A stretch of 64,000 bases of DNA, taken from NCBI GenBank assembly GCA_964250805.1, contig CAXUHG010000013.1, forward strand, positions 8,118 through 72,117, given 5' to 3'. Source of the DNA: JBBQVS01 sp964250805. Lineage in GTDB: Bacteria; Chloroflexota; Ktedonobacteria; Ktedonobacterales; Ktedonobacteraceae. Positions within the stretch are counted from its first letter, which is position 1, and the number at the start of each line of letters is the position of its first letter. The notes under the pieces were generated by a model. It had not been told where the DNA came from. It searched no databases and was given only the letters and a program-made list of their open reading frames with translations. Shown piece after piece: positions 43,104 to 53,324 of this stretch. Both the position numbers and the translations under genes were made by a program.

Positions 43104-44363
43104 TTAGCTCATGAGTACGGGTATTTCGCGCCGAATATCGAATTTGAGTAGGGCATGTGCCTTGCGGATAGCATCCTCGACCTCGGCGGGGATTTCGCCA
43201 CGCGCGAAGATAAAGCCGAGGTAGCTAGCACCTTCTGGCAAAGGGACAAGCCGATTATTCAGCTTCGCAGTAATTTCAACGCCCGTAATCAGAGGTACCG
43301 TTTGTGCCTCTTCAATGCCATGTACACCCTTGAGCATACCAGCCGAAGGAATGGGAATCATCATCACGCCAGCCGCATGGTCGTCGCGCTGAATCGTACT
43401 CACCTCTTCCCCAATGGCGTGACGCAGAATAAGTTCCTCCAGGCACATGCCAGCCCCGAACTCAAGAATGGTGGAGCAGAGGCCACCGATGGAGCGACCC
43501 GCGATTTCAAGCATCCAGGGACCTTGCTCGTTCACACGTAGTTCCGCATGAACAGGCCCTGTACGTAAGCCGAGGGCGGTAGCGGCAAGTTGCACCGCAT
43601 GGGCGATTGATTGCTGAATCTCTGGCGACAATCGAGAAGGTGTCACATAGAGAGTCTCTTCAAAAAAAGGGCCGTCGAGCGGGTCGGGCTTATCGAATAG
43701 TGTGAGAACTTTGAGTTGTCCACGCGTGACAATGCCCTCTAACGCAACCTCAAAGCCGGGGATGAAGTCCTCGACGAGAAACGCAGTCTCATGTTCTGGA
43801 TTGCCCTCCGCGAGCAAATAGTGCTTGAGACGGGTGAAGGCGGCGACAAATTCGGTCGGGTCGTCGGCACGGATTACGCCTCGACTGCCAGATAAGCGCA
43901 ACGGCTTCACAACGCAGGGATAGGTTACTTGTGCCGCTATAGCATGCGGATTCTCGCTCAGCCAGAAGCGACGGAACACGGGGCAAGGTGCGCCACCAGC
44001 CGCCATAATGCCTCGCATCAGATATTTATCGCGTGCAGCCTCCGCGGACTCTGGCGAATTGTGAGCGAGTCCGAGAGCGGCACTGGCATACGCAGCTAGC
44101 TCACTGGCACTATCATCGACGGAGAGAATGGCGTCGAAGGGGTGCTTTTGTGCATAGTCAACAATAGTGCGAACGGAGGTAGGAATGTCCGTGAAATCAA
44201 CGCCGAGCGGCACATGCCAGTAATCGGAGAGCGTTTCGGGCAGGTCGATACCAACCACCACATCAAGTTGTAACTGGCGTGCGGCACTCAGAAATGCACC
44301 TGCGCGGTAGGTTGCGGGCGACATGAGTAACAGCACGCGTTTTTGTTGCTTTTCAGAATCCAT
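43104..44363 (-). CDS. ATP-grasp domain ligase
   Basis: A 419-residue ATP-dependent carboxylate-amine ligase-like protein. An N-terminal Rossmann-like domain (about 1-110) precedes the ATP-grasp fold: YPCVVKPLRLSGSRGVIRA, FLVEDFIPGFEVALEGIV, and HAELRVNEQGPWMLEIAGRSIGG with the Mg-binding Glu and Asn/Arg set. Such enzymes join amino acids or other carboxylates (L-amino-acid ligase type). It lies downstream of a small gene by 5 bases, so they form an operon. The substrate is unknown. Confidence 0.85.
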   Translation of the reverse strand: MDSEKQQKRVLLLMSPATYRAGAFLSAARQLQLDVVVGIDLPETLSDYWHVPLGVDFTDIPTSVRTIVDYAQKHPFDAILSVDDSASELAAYASAALGLAHNSPESAEAARDKYLMRGIMAAGGAPCPVFRRFWLSENPHAIAAQVTYPCVVKPLRLSGSRGVIRADDPTEFVAAFTRLKHYLLAEGNPEHETAFLVEDFIPGFEVALEGIVTRGQLKVLTLFDKPDPLDGPFFEETLYVTPSRLSPEIQQSIAHAVQLAATALGLRTGPVHAELRVNEQGPWMLEIAGRSIGGLCSTILEFGAGMCLEELILRHAIGEEVSTIQRDDHAAGVMMIPIPSAGMLKGVHGIEEAQTVPLITGVEITAKLNNRLVPLPEGASYLGFIFARGEIPAEVEDAIRKAHALLKFDIRREIPVLMS

Positions 44364-44368
44364 AACTA

Positions 44369-44656
44369 CTACTTATCCTCATCTTGTAAGACATCGACCT
44401 TGTAGCCAAGTGACTTCAACGCGGCAGCTAAGCCAAACAAACGCGAATCGCCACTCACCGTCCACACAAGCTCTGCTGGAGCGCGTTGGAGAGGATTTGT
44501 CTCTTGCTCCCAGTAGCACTCGAATGTGCCTTGCCAGTCGCGATGTTGTACGCGCCCTTGATAGTGCCAGGAGTCAGCCATAGGACGCCTATTATTGAAG
44601 CCGAGGCCAGCAGCCGTGATGCTTACAAAATCTTTACTACGAAAAACCACTTTCAT
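44369..44656 (-). CDS. small hypothetical protein upstream of the ATP-grasp gene
   Basis: A 95-residue protein, with an ATG at 44656 chosen for its AAGG at nine bases. Sequence such as MADSWHYQGRVQHRDWQGTFECYWEQE suggests a small beta-rich domain. No family was recognised. It is five bases upstream of the ATP-grasp ligase and probably co-translated with it. Confidence 0.6.
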   Translation of the reverse strand: MKVVFRSKDFVSITAAGLGFNNRRPMADSWHYQGRVQHRDWQGTFECYWEQETNPLQRAPAELVWTVSGDSRLFGLAAALKSLGYKVDVLQDEDK

Positions 44657-44699
44657 AGAGAACATGCCTTTTTCTGTTGCAACATATTTTATAGCAATG

Positions 44700-44840
44700 G
44701 TATTCCCGACACACTACAAAACCAGGGGCGAACGGTTGTACACACAAAGGAACACNNNNNNNNNNTTCTCCCCCACCACCACCCCCCGGGTACATTTGTT
44801 TAACCACTTATGCTCCCTGTCTGTAGTGTGTCGGGAATAC
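44700..44840. repeat. inverted-repeat element with internal N gap
   Basis: Perfect 18-bp ends GTATTCCCGACACACTAC (44700-44717) and the complement (44823-44840). Ten Ns (44756-44765) lie in the interior. It has no coding capacity. It is MITE-like, of a different family from the element at 6350. It lies between the small gene's start and the 3' end of the BNR gene. Confidence 0.7.
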
Positions 44841-44849
44841 TGTTACTTC

Positions 44850-47669
44850 TTAGAGGTCGAGTCGCCAGACGCCGCGACCGTGAGTCGCGGCGTAGAGTAC
44901 TCTACCACTTTCGGAGAGAGTGATACCATAGACAGCGACAACTGGTAGACCAGTCGCGGCTGGACGCCAGTAGGAGCCACCAGCCTTGACCGACGCGATA
45001 CCGAAGTCGGTTGAGACATAGATGGTACCACTGATGCTATCGTAGGCAACGCCCGTGATGGGCTGATCGCCGAGATTGTGACTGATGTCCTTCCATGTCG
45101 CCGTCTTTGTCTGTGGGTTATAGACCACGTCGAAGACGTGCCCAGGTGTCGTGGGAGTGTAGGCACTATAGCCTGAGAACGAAACATAGGCATGATATGG
45201 ATTCTTGGAGTCTACAGCGATGCCGCTGATGAAACGGTTGGGCTGTGCAGCAGTGTCAATGCGTGTGAAGCTGACCGTTGTGGGATCAGTTGCATTAGCA
45301 TTGTCAGAGATGAACAGGCGACCACCACGAGTCGCTGTCCACATTGTATTAGTGTTGCTAGGCGCACGCTTGATTGCAACGACATAGCTACCACCTTTAT
45401 CCGCGCCAAAGGCTGTGCTGGTCAGGTCAGGACCCAACGGCACCCAGTCGCCGCATGGAGGATTGAAGACTGTACCTGTTTCGTTACAGTTTGCGTCAAG
45501 GTAGGCTTGTGAGCCACCGTTGTCGGTTGTGCGCCAGACGTGCTGGAGACCAACAAACATTGTGCCACTTGTCTTTGGATCACCAATCAATGGCACGTAG
45601 AAGGACGCTGCCTCATTGCTCGCGGTGAGCGGGCTAGAGATGTAGTCCCAGGTGTTCGGACTCATGCTATTGAAGTTCACGTCGATGCTGGGTCCATAGT
45701 ACGTATGCATACGCACATTCTGGTTGCCAACGTCAATGACGGATTGTCCACCGTCACCACCGACGGACTCGAACCAACTTGGCGATTGCGCTGAGTTGTA
45801 CGACCATGTGCCGTTGTCCTGTGTTCCACCAATAACATCATTTTTGGGGTTCTTAGGATTGACGGTCACGCTCTGGAACTGTAGGTCTGCTAGACCGGCG
45901 TTCTCGCTATAAAGCGTGGTAGGAATGGCACTGAGCCATCTCTGGCAATCAGCGAGGTCAGTAGCACTAGTCAAACCACGCGTGGCACACTGAGCCGACT
46001 GATTGGAGAAGGTACCATCGGTGCGCACTAGGCCACCATCGGAACCCATGAACGCGATGTTGGGATTGTTAGGATCAAATGCATATGCATGCTGATCGGG
46101 ATGCAAACCCAACGGAGGCGACTGCGTGTCGTTGGTCATATCCGTGAAACTTACACCGGCGTTAGTAGAACGCATCACGGCTCTACCGTTAGAAGGTGGA
46201 GTAGCAGTGAAGATTTCAGCATACTGCATTGAGCCACCATACCAGACGGTATCAGGCTGTCCGGGAGGTGAGCTAATCCACATATCGTAGGAACACTGCG
46301 TCTCGCAGAAGTTGTACGAGTCGTAGCCGGTTGTACCAGGAGTTGGGCTAGAAAGCTTTATCCAACCGGGGTTGTTGGTACCATCGGTGAGCGTTGATGC
46401 TGCGACGTTCGCGTTATCGACGCGATAGAAGTCAGCATTTGCGCTCGCAAGGTCGCCGAGGTAGATGCGCAGGTTGTTGCCCATTGGCGCAAGTGCAAAC
46501 TCAGTACGAGAGGTTGAACTGTTTGCAACCGTGCCGCCACCAGCGGAGGCGAAGATTTGCTCAAACTTCTTGTTTTCCAACTGGCGATACAGACCATAAT
46601 CGAACATCGAGAAGTAGACGCGTGATGGTAAGCCAGCAGCAAGGCCAGTGCGGTCAAACACAATCTTGCTCACGCCACCTCGGAAAAAGTCGTTACCGTT
46701 AGGTGTACCTGGGTCTACGGTATCAGTCTGCTTGCTGAAGACCAGCGAGAATGTTTTACCACCGTTGATAGACTCGTAGAGACCCACGACTGGTGCATCG
46801 GGCGGCGTGAAACGTCCACCGTTGACTGACGAAGCACCATGACGCGCCACAGCAGTCCCAATGAAAATGTGTTTTGAATTTACAGGATCAACTGCGATTG
46901 CACCGATTGCGCGATTCTTCGCAGCGGCAATACTACCTGAGACCACGCGCCATGTCGTGCCGTAGTCGGTTGATTTGTAGAGACCGACGCCTGCCTCGGA
47001 GTCACTCGAACCATTAGCCTCACCAGTACCAACGTAGAGAATTCTGCCGTCAGGAGTCGAGGGATCGATGAATAGCGAGCCGATAGCATTGGAAGGAATA
47101 CCATTGGAGGACCATACCCAACGCGGAGGCGTGGCAAGAGCATTGGTTGTTGCCCAGACACCACCACCAGCCGCACCAACCCAGGCACGACACGCCTGTG
47201 CTGTACAGGGAGACGCAATAACTAACGCCGTTTCGCGTCCCGAATTTGTCGTTTGGCGTCCTGTGTAAGTTACGATAGCAGGGACGGTACCTACGACAGG
47301 ACCATACTGCTTCCAGCTATTGCTACTGTTAGCAGCAACGCTGCTAGAGACACCAGCCCAGGAGTTGTAGGACTTTACCGCCTGATCGTAAGTGACATAT
47401 TTACCAGGGTACGCTTGATTATCGTATTGTTCCTGTTCAGCACTTGCACCACTTACACTGGCATTGGGACCAGGAGTTGGGTTGTTATCGTCGTAGGCTC
47501 CATCACCATCATAGTTCGTGCTGAGAAAATGGTTGAAATGTGGGTGTACAGGCGGGTCCGCGAACGCTCCTGTCGAATGCATGTATGCAGTAGCAATGGC
47601 AATCACGAGCGTGATAACGGCGAAGCCGTACAGAAGGGAGTAGCGCGTTTTTTTTGTAAGACGTGCCAT
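44850..47669 (-). CDS. large secreted BNR/VPS10-type beta-propeller protein
   Basis: A 939-residue protein. An N-terminal basic segment and membrane helix (about residues 8-30 from MARLTKKTRYSLL) suggest a secreted or anchored export signal. The bulk is a series of beta-propeller blades with BNR/Asp-box-like turns (STDYGTTWRVV, SINGGKTFSLV, STNAGVSFTDM) and repeated IDPSTPDGRILYVGTG-like strands. No full sialidase active-site Arg triad was identified. The ATG at 47669 is chosen because GGAGGT lies upstream; a GTG at 47690 would include that site in the coding region. It is likely extracellular, role unknown. Confidence 0.8.
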   Translation of the reverse strand: MARLTKKTRYSLLYGFAVITLVIAIATAYMHSTGAFADPPVHPHFNHFLSTNYDGDGAYDDNNPTPGPNASVSGASAEQEQYDNQAYPGKYVTYDQAVKSYNSWAGVSSSVAANSSNSWKQYGPVVGTVPAIVTYTGRQTTNSGRETALVIASPCTAQACRAWVGAAGGGVWATTNALATPPRWVWSSNGIPSNAIGSLFIDPSTPDGRILYVGTGEANGSSDSEAGVGLYKSTDYGTTWRVVSGSIAAAKNRAIGAIAVDPVNSKHIFIGTAVARHGASSVNGGRFTPPDAPVVGLYESINGGKTFSLVFSKQTDTVDPGTPNGNDFFRGGVSKIVFDRTGLAAGLPSRVYFSMFDYGLYRQLENKKFEQIFASAGGGTVANSSTSRTEFALAPMGNNLRIYLGDLASANADFYRVDNANVAASTLTDGTNNPGWIKLSSPTPGTTGYDSYNFCETQCSYDMWISSPPGQPDTVWYGGSMQYAEIFTATPPSNGRAVMRSTNAGVSFTDMTNDTQSPPLGLHPDQHAYAFDPNNPNIAFMGSDGGLVRTDGTFSNQSAQCATRGLTSATDLADCQRWLSAIPTTLYSENAGLADLQFQSVTVNPKNPKNDVIGGTQDNGTWSYNSAQSPSWFESVGGDGGQSVIDVGNQNVRMHTYYGPSIDVNFNSMSPNTWDYISSPLTASNEAASFYVPLIGDPKTSGTMFVGLQHVWRTTDNGGSQAYLDANCNETGTVFNPPCGDWVPLGPDLTSTAFGADKGGSYVVAIKRAPSNTNTMWTATRGGRLFISDNANATDPTTVSFTRIDTAAQPNRFISGIAVDSKNPYHAYVSFSGYSAYTPTTPGHVFDVVYNPQTKTATWKDISHNLGDQPITGVAYDSISGTIYVSTDFGIASVKAGGSYWRPAATGLPVVAVYGITLSESGRVLYAATHGRGVWRLDL

Positions 47670-48450
47670 AGATTTGTTTTTGACCTCCACAGCTTTGTGT
47701 TAGAGAGAAATAAAAACACTAAAAGAGACAAATTTACAATATTCGATGAAAAAAACTTAACGCCTCTGATAGAAGCGTATTCAGCAGTCTCCTTTCTCTA
47801 AAAAGTGTAAAAATGGGATATAGAGGGAAATATGTCCTCATTTATGCGTAAAAAAGCGGGCGGCACCCCAAAAATAGGTTAGTAGATACAGCAGGCAGAG
47901 TAAATAGTAGGTTGGTAATGATTAGGTGTCGAAATGGTGTATATTCTCTATATCAGGTTGAGAAATCTTAACCACATTTTAAACACATCCTTTATCTGAT
48001 GTTTGGTTGCAAGATACAAATGTGTGCCATAATAGGTAACATAGTCTGTTAGAAAGAGCCTTGTGACACCCTTCTGTACATGTTTAAGTCTGCATTTTTC
48101 AAAGGAGTTTGGGCACGAGGCAGGAAGACCGCAAAGATCAACACAATTCAAATAGCACGAACGTCGGTGGATGAGGTAGGAGGACGGACGCCCACAAGGG
48201 GCGAGTCCCTACTATACTCTGCGTGCGTAGCACGCATAAGCGGTTTATAGTAAGGTGCGACCCCATAGGCGTTAACTTAACCCCAAAAGAGGTCTGTGGT
48301 GAGGCAAGGGCGCCCGCAAGGGGAACGCCCCTTGCGGGTGCCCTGGTCCCAATGATTCACTACGTTAATGCGTATGGGTGCGACCCTTGTGGTCGCTCGT
48401 TGGTTCTGCTATACAACACAAACAATATAGATGAAGGAAAGGGATTCCCC
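47670..48450. other. long intergenic region with repeats between BNR and HAD genes
   Basis: It includes AT-rich sequence upstream of the BNR gene, the motif CTATATCAGGTTGAGAAATC (about 47948-47967), and a repeat cluster from about 48180 to 48420. The cluster contains the hairpin AGGGCGCCCGCAAGGGG with its complement (48307-48343, one mismatch) and a GTGCGACC...GGTCGC hairpin. The HAD frame is open through part of it, but the sequence is repeat-derived. Confidence 0.6.
48307..48343. repeat. short palindrome, AGGGCGCCCGCAA family
   Basis: 17-bp arms with one mismatch around a three-base loop. It shares its outer bases with the 68-bp palindrome at 17585-17652. Confidence 0.75.
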
Positions 48451-49134
48451 ATGCCAACACTCGTTTTTTTACTTGATGTGGATAATACGCTACTCGACAA
48501 CGATGATGTGAAGAAAGATTATGAGGAGCATTTGCGGGTTGAGCTGGGGCAAGCTTTAATGCAACGCTTCTGGGACATCTACGAACAGGTGCGTAGGGAG
48601 AGGAGTGTGGTTGACATTCCGCTTTCGCTCAAACGATTGCGTGAAGACGTACCGCTTTCGGAGCTAGACGAGCAGACATTTGAGCATGTAGAGTCGATTT
48701 TCTATAACTACCCCTTTGCCAACAAAGTGTACCCTCATGTGTTCGAGACGTTGGCCTATTTGAAAACAATCGGTACACCAGTCGTGGTTTCAGATGGCGA
48801 TCTGGTTTTCCAGGTCCAGAAGATTACGAACAGCCATCTCAACGCCGCGGTTGATGGTCATGTGCTGATTTATACGCACAAGCAACAGCATATCGACGCT
48901 ATTTTGAAGAGCTATCCCGCCGATCACTATGCGATGGTCGATGATAAGCCGCAGATACTCGTTGACTCGAAACATATTTTGGGCGACAAGTTGACCACCG
49001 TTTTTGTGAGGCAGGGCCATTATTCGCTAGAGCCATTTCCAGCGGGCTTCGTGCCGGATATCACGTTGCAACACATCGCAGACCTGCAAAATATTACACG
49101 CGAGCAGTTCTTTACAACGAAACAACAATCATAA
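48451..49134 (+). CDS. HAD family hydrolase
   Basis: A 227-residue phosphatase-like protein. Motif I is FLLDVDNTLLD with both catalytic Asp, motif II VVVSDGD, motif III Lys in the following helix region, and motif IV MVDDKP. A helical cap lies between motifs I and II. The ATG at 48451 is chosen because GAAAGGGA precedes it and the upstream frame is repeat sequence. It lies 16 bases before the LURP-one gene. The substrate is unknown. Confidence 0.85.
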   Translation: MPTLVFLLDVDNTLLDNDDVKKDYEEHLRVELGQALMQRFWDIYEQVRRERSVVDIPLSLKRLREDVPLSELDEQTFEHVESIFYNYPFANKVYPHVFETLAYLKTIGTPVVVSDGDLVFQVQKITNSHLNAAVDGHVLIYTHKQQHIDAILKSYPADHYAMVDDKPQILVDSKHILGDKLTTVFVRQGHYSLEPFPAGFVPDITLQHIADLQNITREQFFTTKQQS

Positions 49135-49150
49135 TAGGAGAAACAAAGAG

Positions 49151-49648
49151 ATGCGTTATCATATGCGCGAGCGTGCGTGGAGCTTGACCGAGGCGTTCGT
49201 CATTCGCGACGATGCAGGCAATGCCGTACTTGAGGTGCGTGGCAAGTTTTTTCACATCGGCGACAACCTCATAATGTTTGATCGCTACTCAGGGCAAGAG
49301 GTTGCCCAAATCAAGCAGCACGTCATCTCGCTGTTGCCGCGTTATGAGATTTACCGCAATGGGCAACAGTGGGCAGATGTGCATGAGCAGTTTCGACTCT
49401 TCGGGGAACGCTTCAAGGTTCAGGGCAACAACGGTATGGTCTTTCACGTCGATGGCGACATATGGCACTGGAATTTCACTATCAGCGATGCCAATGGCAA
49501 TCTGATGGGCAATGTCGGGCGACAGTTCTCAATCTTCCGTGATAGTTACGCCGTTGACGTTGCCCCCGGTGTTGATGCACCATTTGTTCTGGCACTTGCA
49601 ATAGTGATTGAGATGGTGAAAGAGCATCACGAGCGTAAAGATGATTAA
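49151..49648 (+). CDS. LURP-one-related (DUF567, tubby-like fold) protein
   Basis: A 165-residue protein. WSLTEAFVIRDDAGNAVLEVRGKFFHIGDNL and SDANGNLMGNVGRQFSIFRDSYAVDV match the LURP-one/tubby C-terminal-like beta barrel with its central hydrophobic helix at the end (FVLALAIVIEMV). It has TAGGAGAAAC upstream. Bacterial members are uncharacterised; lipid binding is suggested by the fold. It is in an operon with the HAD gene. Confidence 0.85.
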   Translation: MRYHMRERAWSLTEAFVIRDDAGNAVLEVRGKFFHIGDNLIMFDRYSGQEVAQIKQHVISLLPRYEIYRNGQQWADVHEQFRLFGERFKVQGNNGMVFHVDGDIWHWNFTISDANGNLMGNVGRQFSIFRDSYAVDVAPGVDAPFVLALAIVIEMVKEHHERKDD

Positions 49649-49721
49649 GAGCTAAATAACACATAAAAAAGCATGATAGCGACGGTGTCGCTATCATGCT
49701 TTTTTATGTGTTATTTAGCTC
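49649..49721. terminator. perfect 35-bp-arm bidirectional terminator hairpin
   Basis: Arms at 49649-49683 and 49687-49721 with a three-base loop. It contains internal A and T runs suitable for termination both ways, and overlaps the last codons of the convergent mannosidase gene. Confidence 0.88.
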
Positions 49722-52700
49722 CTTCAAATCCCACACGAAACGTCTTTATCTCGAAGGGTCGTACCTGAAACGCGAAATTATTCTCGGTGTAGGCTACATC
49801 CTGTAGCGGTGCCTCCAACAGATTGCATTCCTGTGCAGCACTAATCGTATTAGCGAACGTCAGCGTACCACCTCCGCGCTGATTATGTGCCTCGTACAGT
49901 CGTACAATCAGTCCATTGCCATCTTCGGCGGGCTTGACCGTATCTATAACGACATGCTCACAATCGGTATAAACTAGCGAATAGGCTTCTATTGTGAGTA
50001 TGTCACTAGGCTGTACGTCATCATCCAAGGCAGCATTAGGGTTCTGGTTACGCTTCGATGTTGCCTCAGAAGGTGCGCTCAAGACAAAGGCAGGTGCATT
50101 CAATTCATATGCGTGGCGCACAGTCTGAGCATCACGCCAATCGCCTTGATGGGGCAATAGGCTGTAGGTGAAGCGATGAATGCCCTGATCAGCGTCGGGG
50201 TCTGGATAGACGCCAGATTTGAGCAGCGTCAGGCGTAACACGTTATCGTGGCAGTCATGCCCATATTTGCAATCGTTGAGCAAGCTAAAGCCATAATCAC
50301 CTTCGCTTACATCGGCCCAGCGATGAGCGCAGACCTCGAAACGTGCCATATCCCACGAGGTGTTGCGATGCGTCGGACGCTCAACGCTACCAAATTGAAT
50401 CTCGTAGGTTGCGCGTGTACTGTTGATTGCCAATGGGAAGACAGCTTTCAGCACCGTTTGATGCTCGTGCCAATCAATCTCTGTGGCAATGTCGATACGC
50501 GGTGAGCTACGCCAGAGCGAGACACGTTGAGTGATGCGCGATTTCAGATAGGAGCGTTCGATCTCAACACACACACGCACAGGTCCCTCTTCAAGAATAC
50601 GCATAGTAGGAGCATTGTGTAAGGGATAGGGTTTCTCCTCATAATAGATGTCGATATCCCACGCATCGAAGTTCAAAGGGCGATCTTCATAAGCAATCAA
50701 CTGATTGCCTGTCTGCCCTGAGATAAAGACTTCACGCTCCGCATGCTTATCGTACAAACGCTGTATCTCTCCGTGTGCGTCAAGCGTCAATTCGTAGTAG
50801 GTATTTTGTAGCGTGATATGCCCCGCATCGGTTGTGCCAACCGAACAGGTCTGTTCTATTGATTCATCAGGAGCAATGCTTGGTTCCGAAAAGATACTCA
50901 CACCACAGGGTGGCATAGAGACGCCATCAACAAGTACAATTTCGTTGCCATCCCAATCCGTCGTCTTTTGCGTCTCGTTTACATCAGCCATAGTAGAGCC
51001 GACGATTTGCAACGGTTCGGTCCGTTCCCAAGGAAGCGTGTTGAAAAAGGCGATGCCTCGTTCATTCAAACCGAATTGTTTGCTCAAGACAGCGAGAGCC
51101 TCGCTTCGTACCTCTTCTCCGACAATGCGAGCTTCGGCATAGATACGCTCGGCATCCTCATAAACCTCATGAATAGAGGAACCGGGGAGGACATCGTGAA
51201 ACTGGTTGAGCAGCAGGAGTCGCCGTCCCCCGTTGAGAAATTCCTGGCGTGAAGGCATGCCGTAGAGACTCGCCCATGCGCTGAGCAGCTCGACCTCACG
51301 GTAGAAGATTTCCGAGCGACGGTTCAGTTGTTTCATACGCGCCTGCGAAGTGTAGGTGCCACGATGATATTCAAGATATAGCTCGCCGACCCAGCGCGGC
51401 AGTTGCGGATTATCCCAAACACGTTCGTACAACCGCGAGAAGTAGCTATCAACCGTCCCCCAGCGTACAACAGGAAAGTTCGGCATGTCGGCAAGTACCT
51501 GCGAGGTTTGCAACATCTCTTCAGTTGGACCACCCCCACCATCTCCCCAACCAGCTAGATAGAGCAGTTTATCGTTCAAGGCTTGTTGNNNNNNNNNNNN
51601 NNNNNNNNNNNNNNNNNNNNNNNNNNNNNNNNNNNNNNNNNNNNNNNNNNNNNNNNNNNNNNNNNNNNNNNNNNNNNNNNNNNNNNNNCCCCACCATCTC
51701 CCCAACCAGCTAGATAGAGCAGTTTATCGTTCAAGGCTTGTTGACGATAATTCTGCCATGTTCCAGTCATATCCTTTGGGCGCAACGGTCCATTATACGT
51801 ATAGTAGGTTGCTGAATAGACATCAGGGGCGGTGACGAAATGAGTCAATACTTCGGAGCCGTCAATACCACGCCAACGGAAGGTGTCACAGGGCATACGG
51901 TTAAACTGATTCCAGCTAATCTTTGTGGTCATGAAGAGTGGGATGTCGCAACCACGCATAATCTGTGGCAGAGCAGCACTGTAACCAAATACATCAGGTA
52001 GCCAGACATGATGCGGAGTGACGCCGAACTCTTGTTGTGTGAAGCGTGTCCCTTGCATAATTTGACGCACAAGAGACTCACCGGAGGGAAGATTGCAGTC
52101 TGCCTCGACCCACATGGCTCCTGCAAGCTCGAAGCGACCTTCGGCGACGCGCTGCTTCACGCGCTCGTACATTTCTGGGGCATCTTCTTTAAGCCACTGG
52201 AGAACCTGTGGTTGGCTCTGGCTATAATGAAACTGTGGGTAACGCTCCATCAGGTTGAGGACGGTTGAGACAGTATGGGCAATCTTCTGACGCGTTCTCC
52301 AATAAGGCCACATCCAGCCCACGTCAAGGTGCGCATGTCCACTTAACGTAATTTCTGGTTGTGCGCCTGCTTCTGGATACTCAAGCAAGGCTGTCTGTAG
52401 ATAGTCATAGGCCGAGGACGCTGAGACAAGAAAGCGTTCGCTGTCCCAACCTTCACGTAAATCGAGCATAGTATAGGTAGTGTTGAGTTGTTCAAGCAGA
52501 GCATGACGAACAAGACTCTGCTCGCTCATCGTTTCCAGACTATCGAAAATAGTATGCATCAGAAAATACAATTGCCAGAGAGCAACGTTTCTGTGCCGTA
52601 GCGTCAAGCCGTCAAACGGTTGCGGGACACTGGTGTAAGCCTGAATTGTGATCGTGTGAGGTTGCCCATCGTATACCTGTTCCGGTAGCAAGAGAAAGGA

Positions 52701-53051
52701 ATGTCGATAATCTAAGCCGCCAATAGCGCGACCATCGAAAAAAACGGTTGCCTCGACGAGTAAGAGTAGACTATCATCATTGCTGGTATTCCAGGCCAGG
52801 TGCAACGTCGTGGGTTCAGTTTGGGTGGGCAGTTCAAATGCAAGCCAACTTGTGCTATGGATTTTACCCCATTCATTGCCCTTTTCTAACGAATGCCATT
52901 GTGTCGTATCAGTAAACGGAGATGACGGAGGTGGCGTCATCGGACCTGAAGCAGAGGCGATATAGATAGAAGTGACGGGTATCTCCCGACCCTCGGCGAC
53001 ATTTCCCAGTTCGGCGATACGTGACCCAAGTTTGCGTGGAGTAAGCGACAT
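49711..53051 (-). CDS. alpha-mannosidase, glycoside hydrolase family 38 (interrupted by an assembly artefact)
   Basis: Removing the artefactual 155 bases (see 51534-51743) leaves one 1061-residue frame. The N-terminal beta-sandwich-like part (1-225) is followed by the GH38 catalytic domain with GHAHLDVGWMWPYWRT (metal-binding His241 and Asp243), EADCNLPSGESLVRQ, and the nucleophile Asp353 in WLPDVFGYS. The C-terminal mannosidase beta domains follow (SYLKSRITQRVSLWRSSPRIDI and HRFTYSLLPHQGDWRDA). No signal peptide is seen, so it is cytoplasmic, suited to degrading imported mannosides. It is monocistronic by position. Confidence 0.9.
51534..51743. other. assembly artefact: 100-N gap flanked by a 55-bp duplicate
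   Basis: The 55 bases at 51534-51588 are repeated exactly at 51689-51743 around 100 Ns. Deleting one copy and the Ns (155 bases) restores an uninterrupted reading frame. Contig ends overlapping by 55 bases were probably scaffolded without merging. Confidence 0.93.
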
Positions 53052-53324
53052 ACAAGATTCCTTCCGTTGCTGTTCTTTGCCTTATATTTATGTAAGGCAT
53101 AGGATAGAGATAGTGTATGTCTTACATTTTGTTCGCGTCAAGGGAGTGAACGAAGAAAATATGATAAACGAATGTCGTTCCTATACGTTTGTTTTGTGAT
53201 ATAGTAAAGGTACATCGTTATAGCATAACACAAGACAAGTACAGGTGGCATGCATGGCGACACAAAATCGACAATAAGGGGCGGAGACGAGGTTCATTCT
53301 CGTCACCAATGTATACATTTATCT
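53052..53324. other. divergent region between the mannosidase and JAMM genes
   Basis: It contains AT-rich promoter-like sequence (GATATAGTAAAGGTAC at 53197-53212). A possible longer JAMM start at 53250 has AGGTGG too close upstream to be convincing. That AGGTGG suits the ATG at 53254, which opens only a seven-codon frame. Confidence 0.3.

Noticed and set aside
47253..47801. Plus-strand 182-codon open frame opposite the start of the large BNR gene
   Set aside because: It overlaps a well-supported gene on the other strand and has low-complexity translation without recognisable motifs.
48223..48450. Upstream extension of the HAD hydrolase
   Set aside because: The extension is made of repeat sequence. 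The ATG at 48451 has a good ribosome binding site and begins right at HAD motif I.
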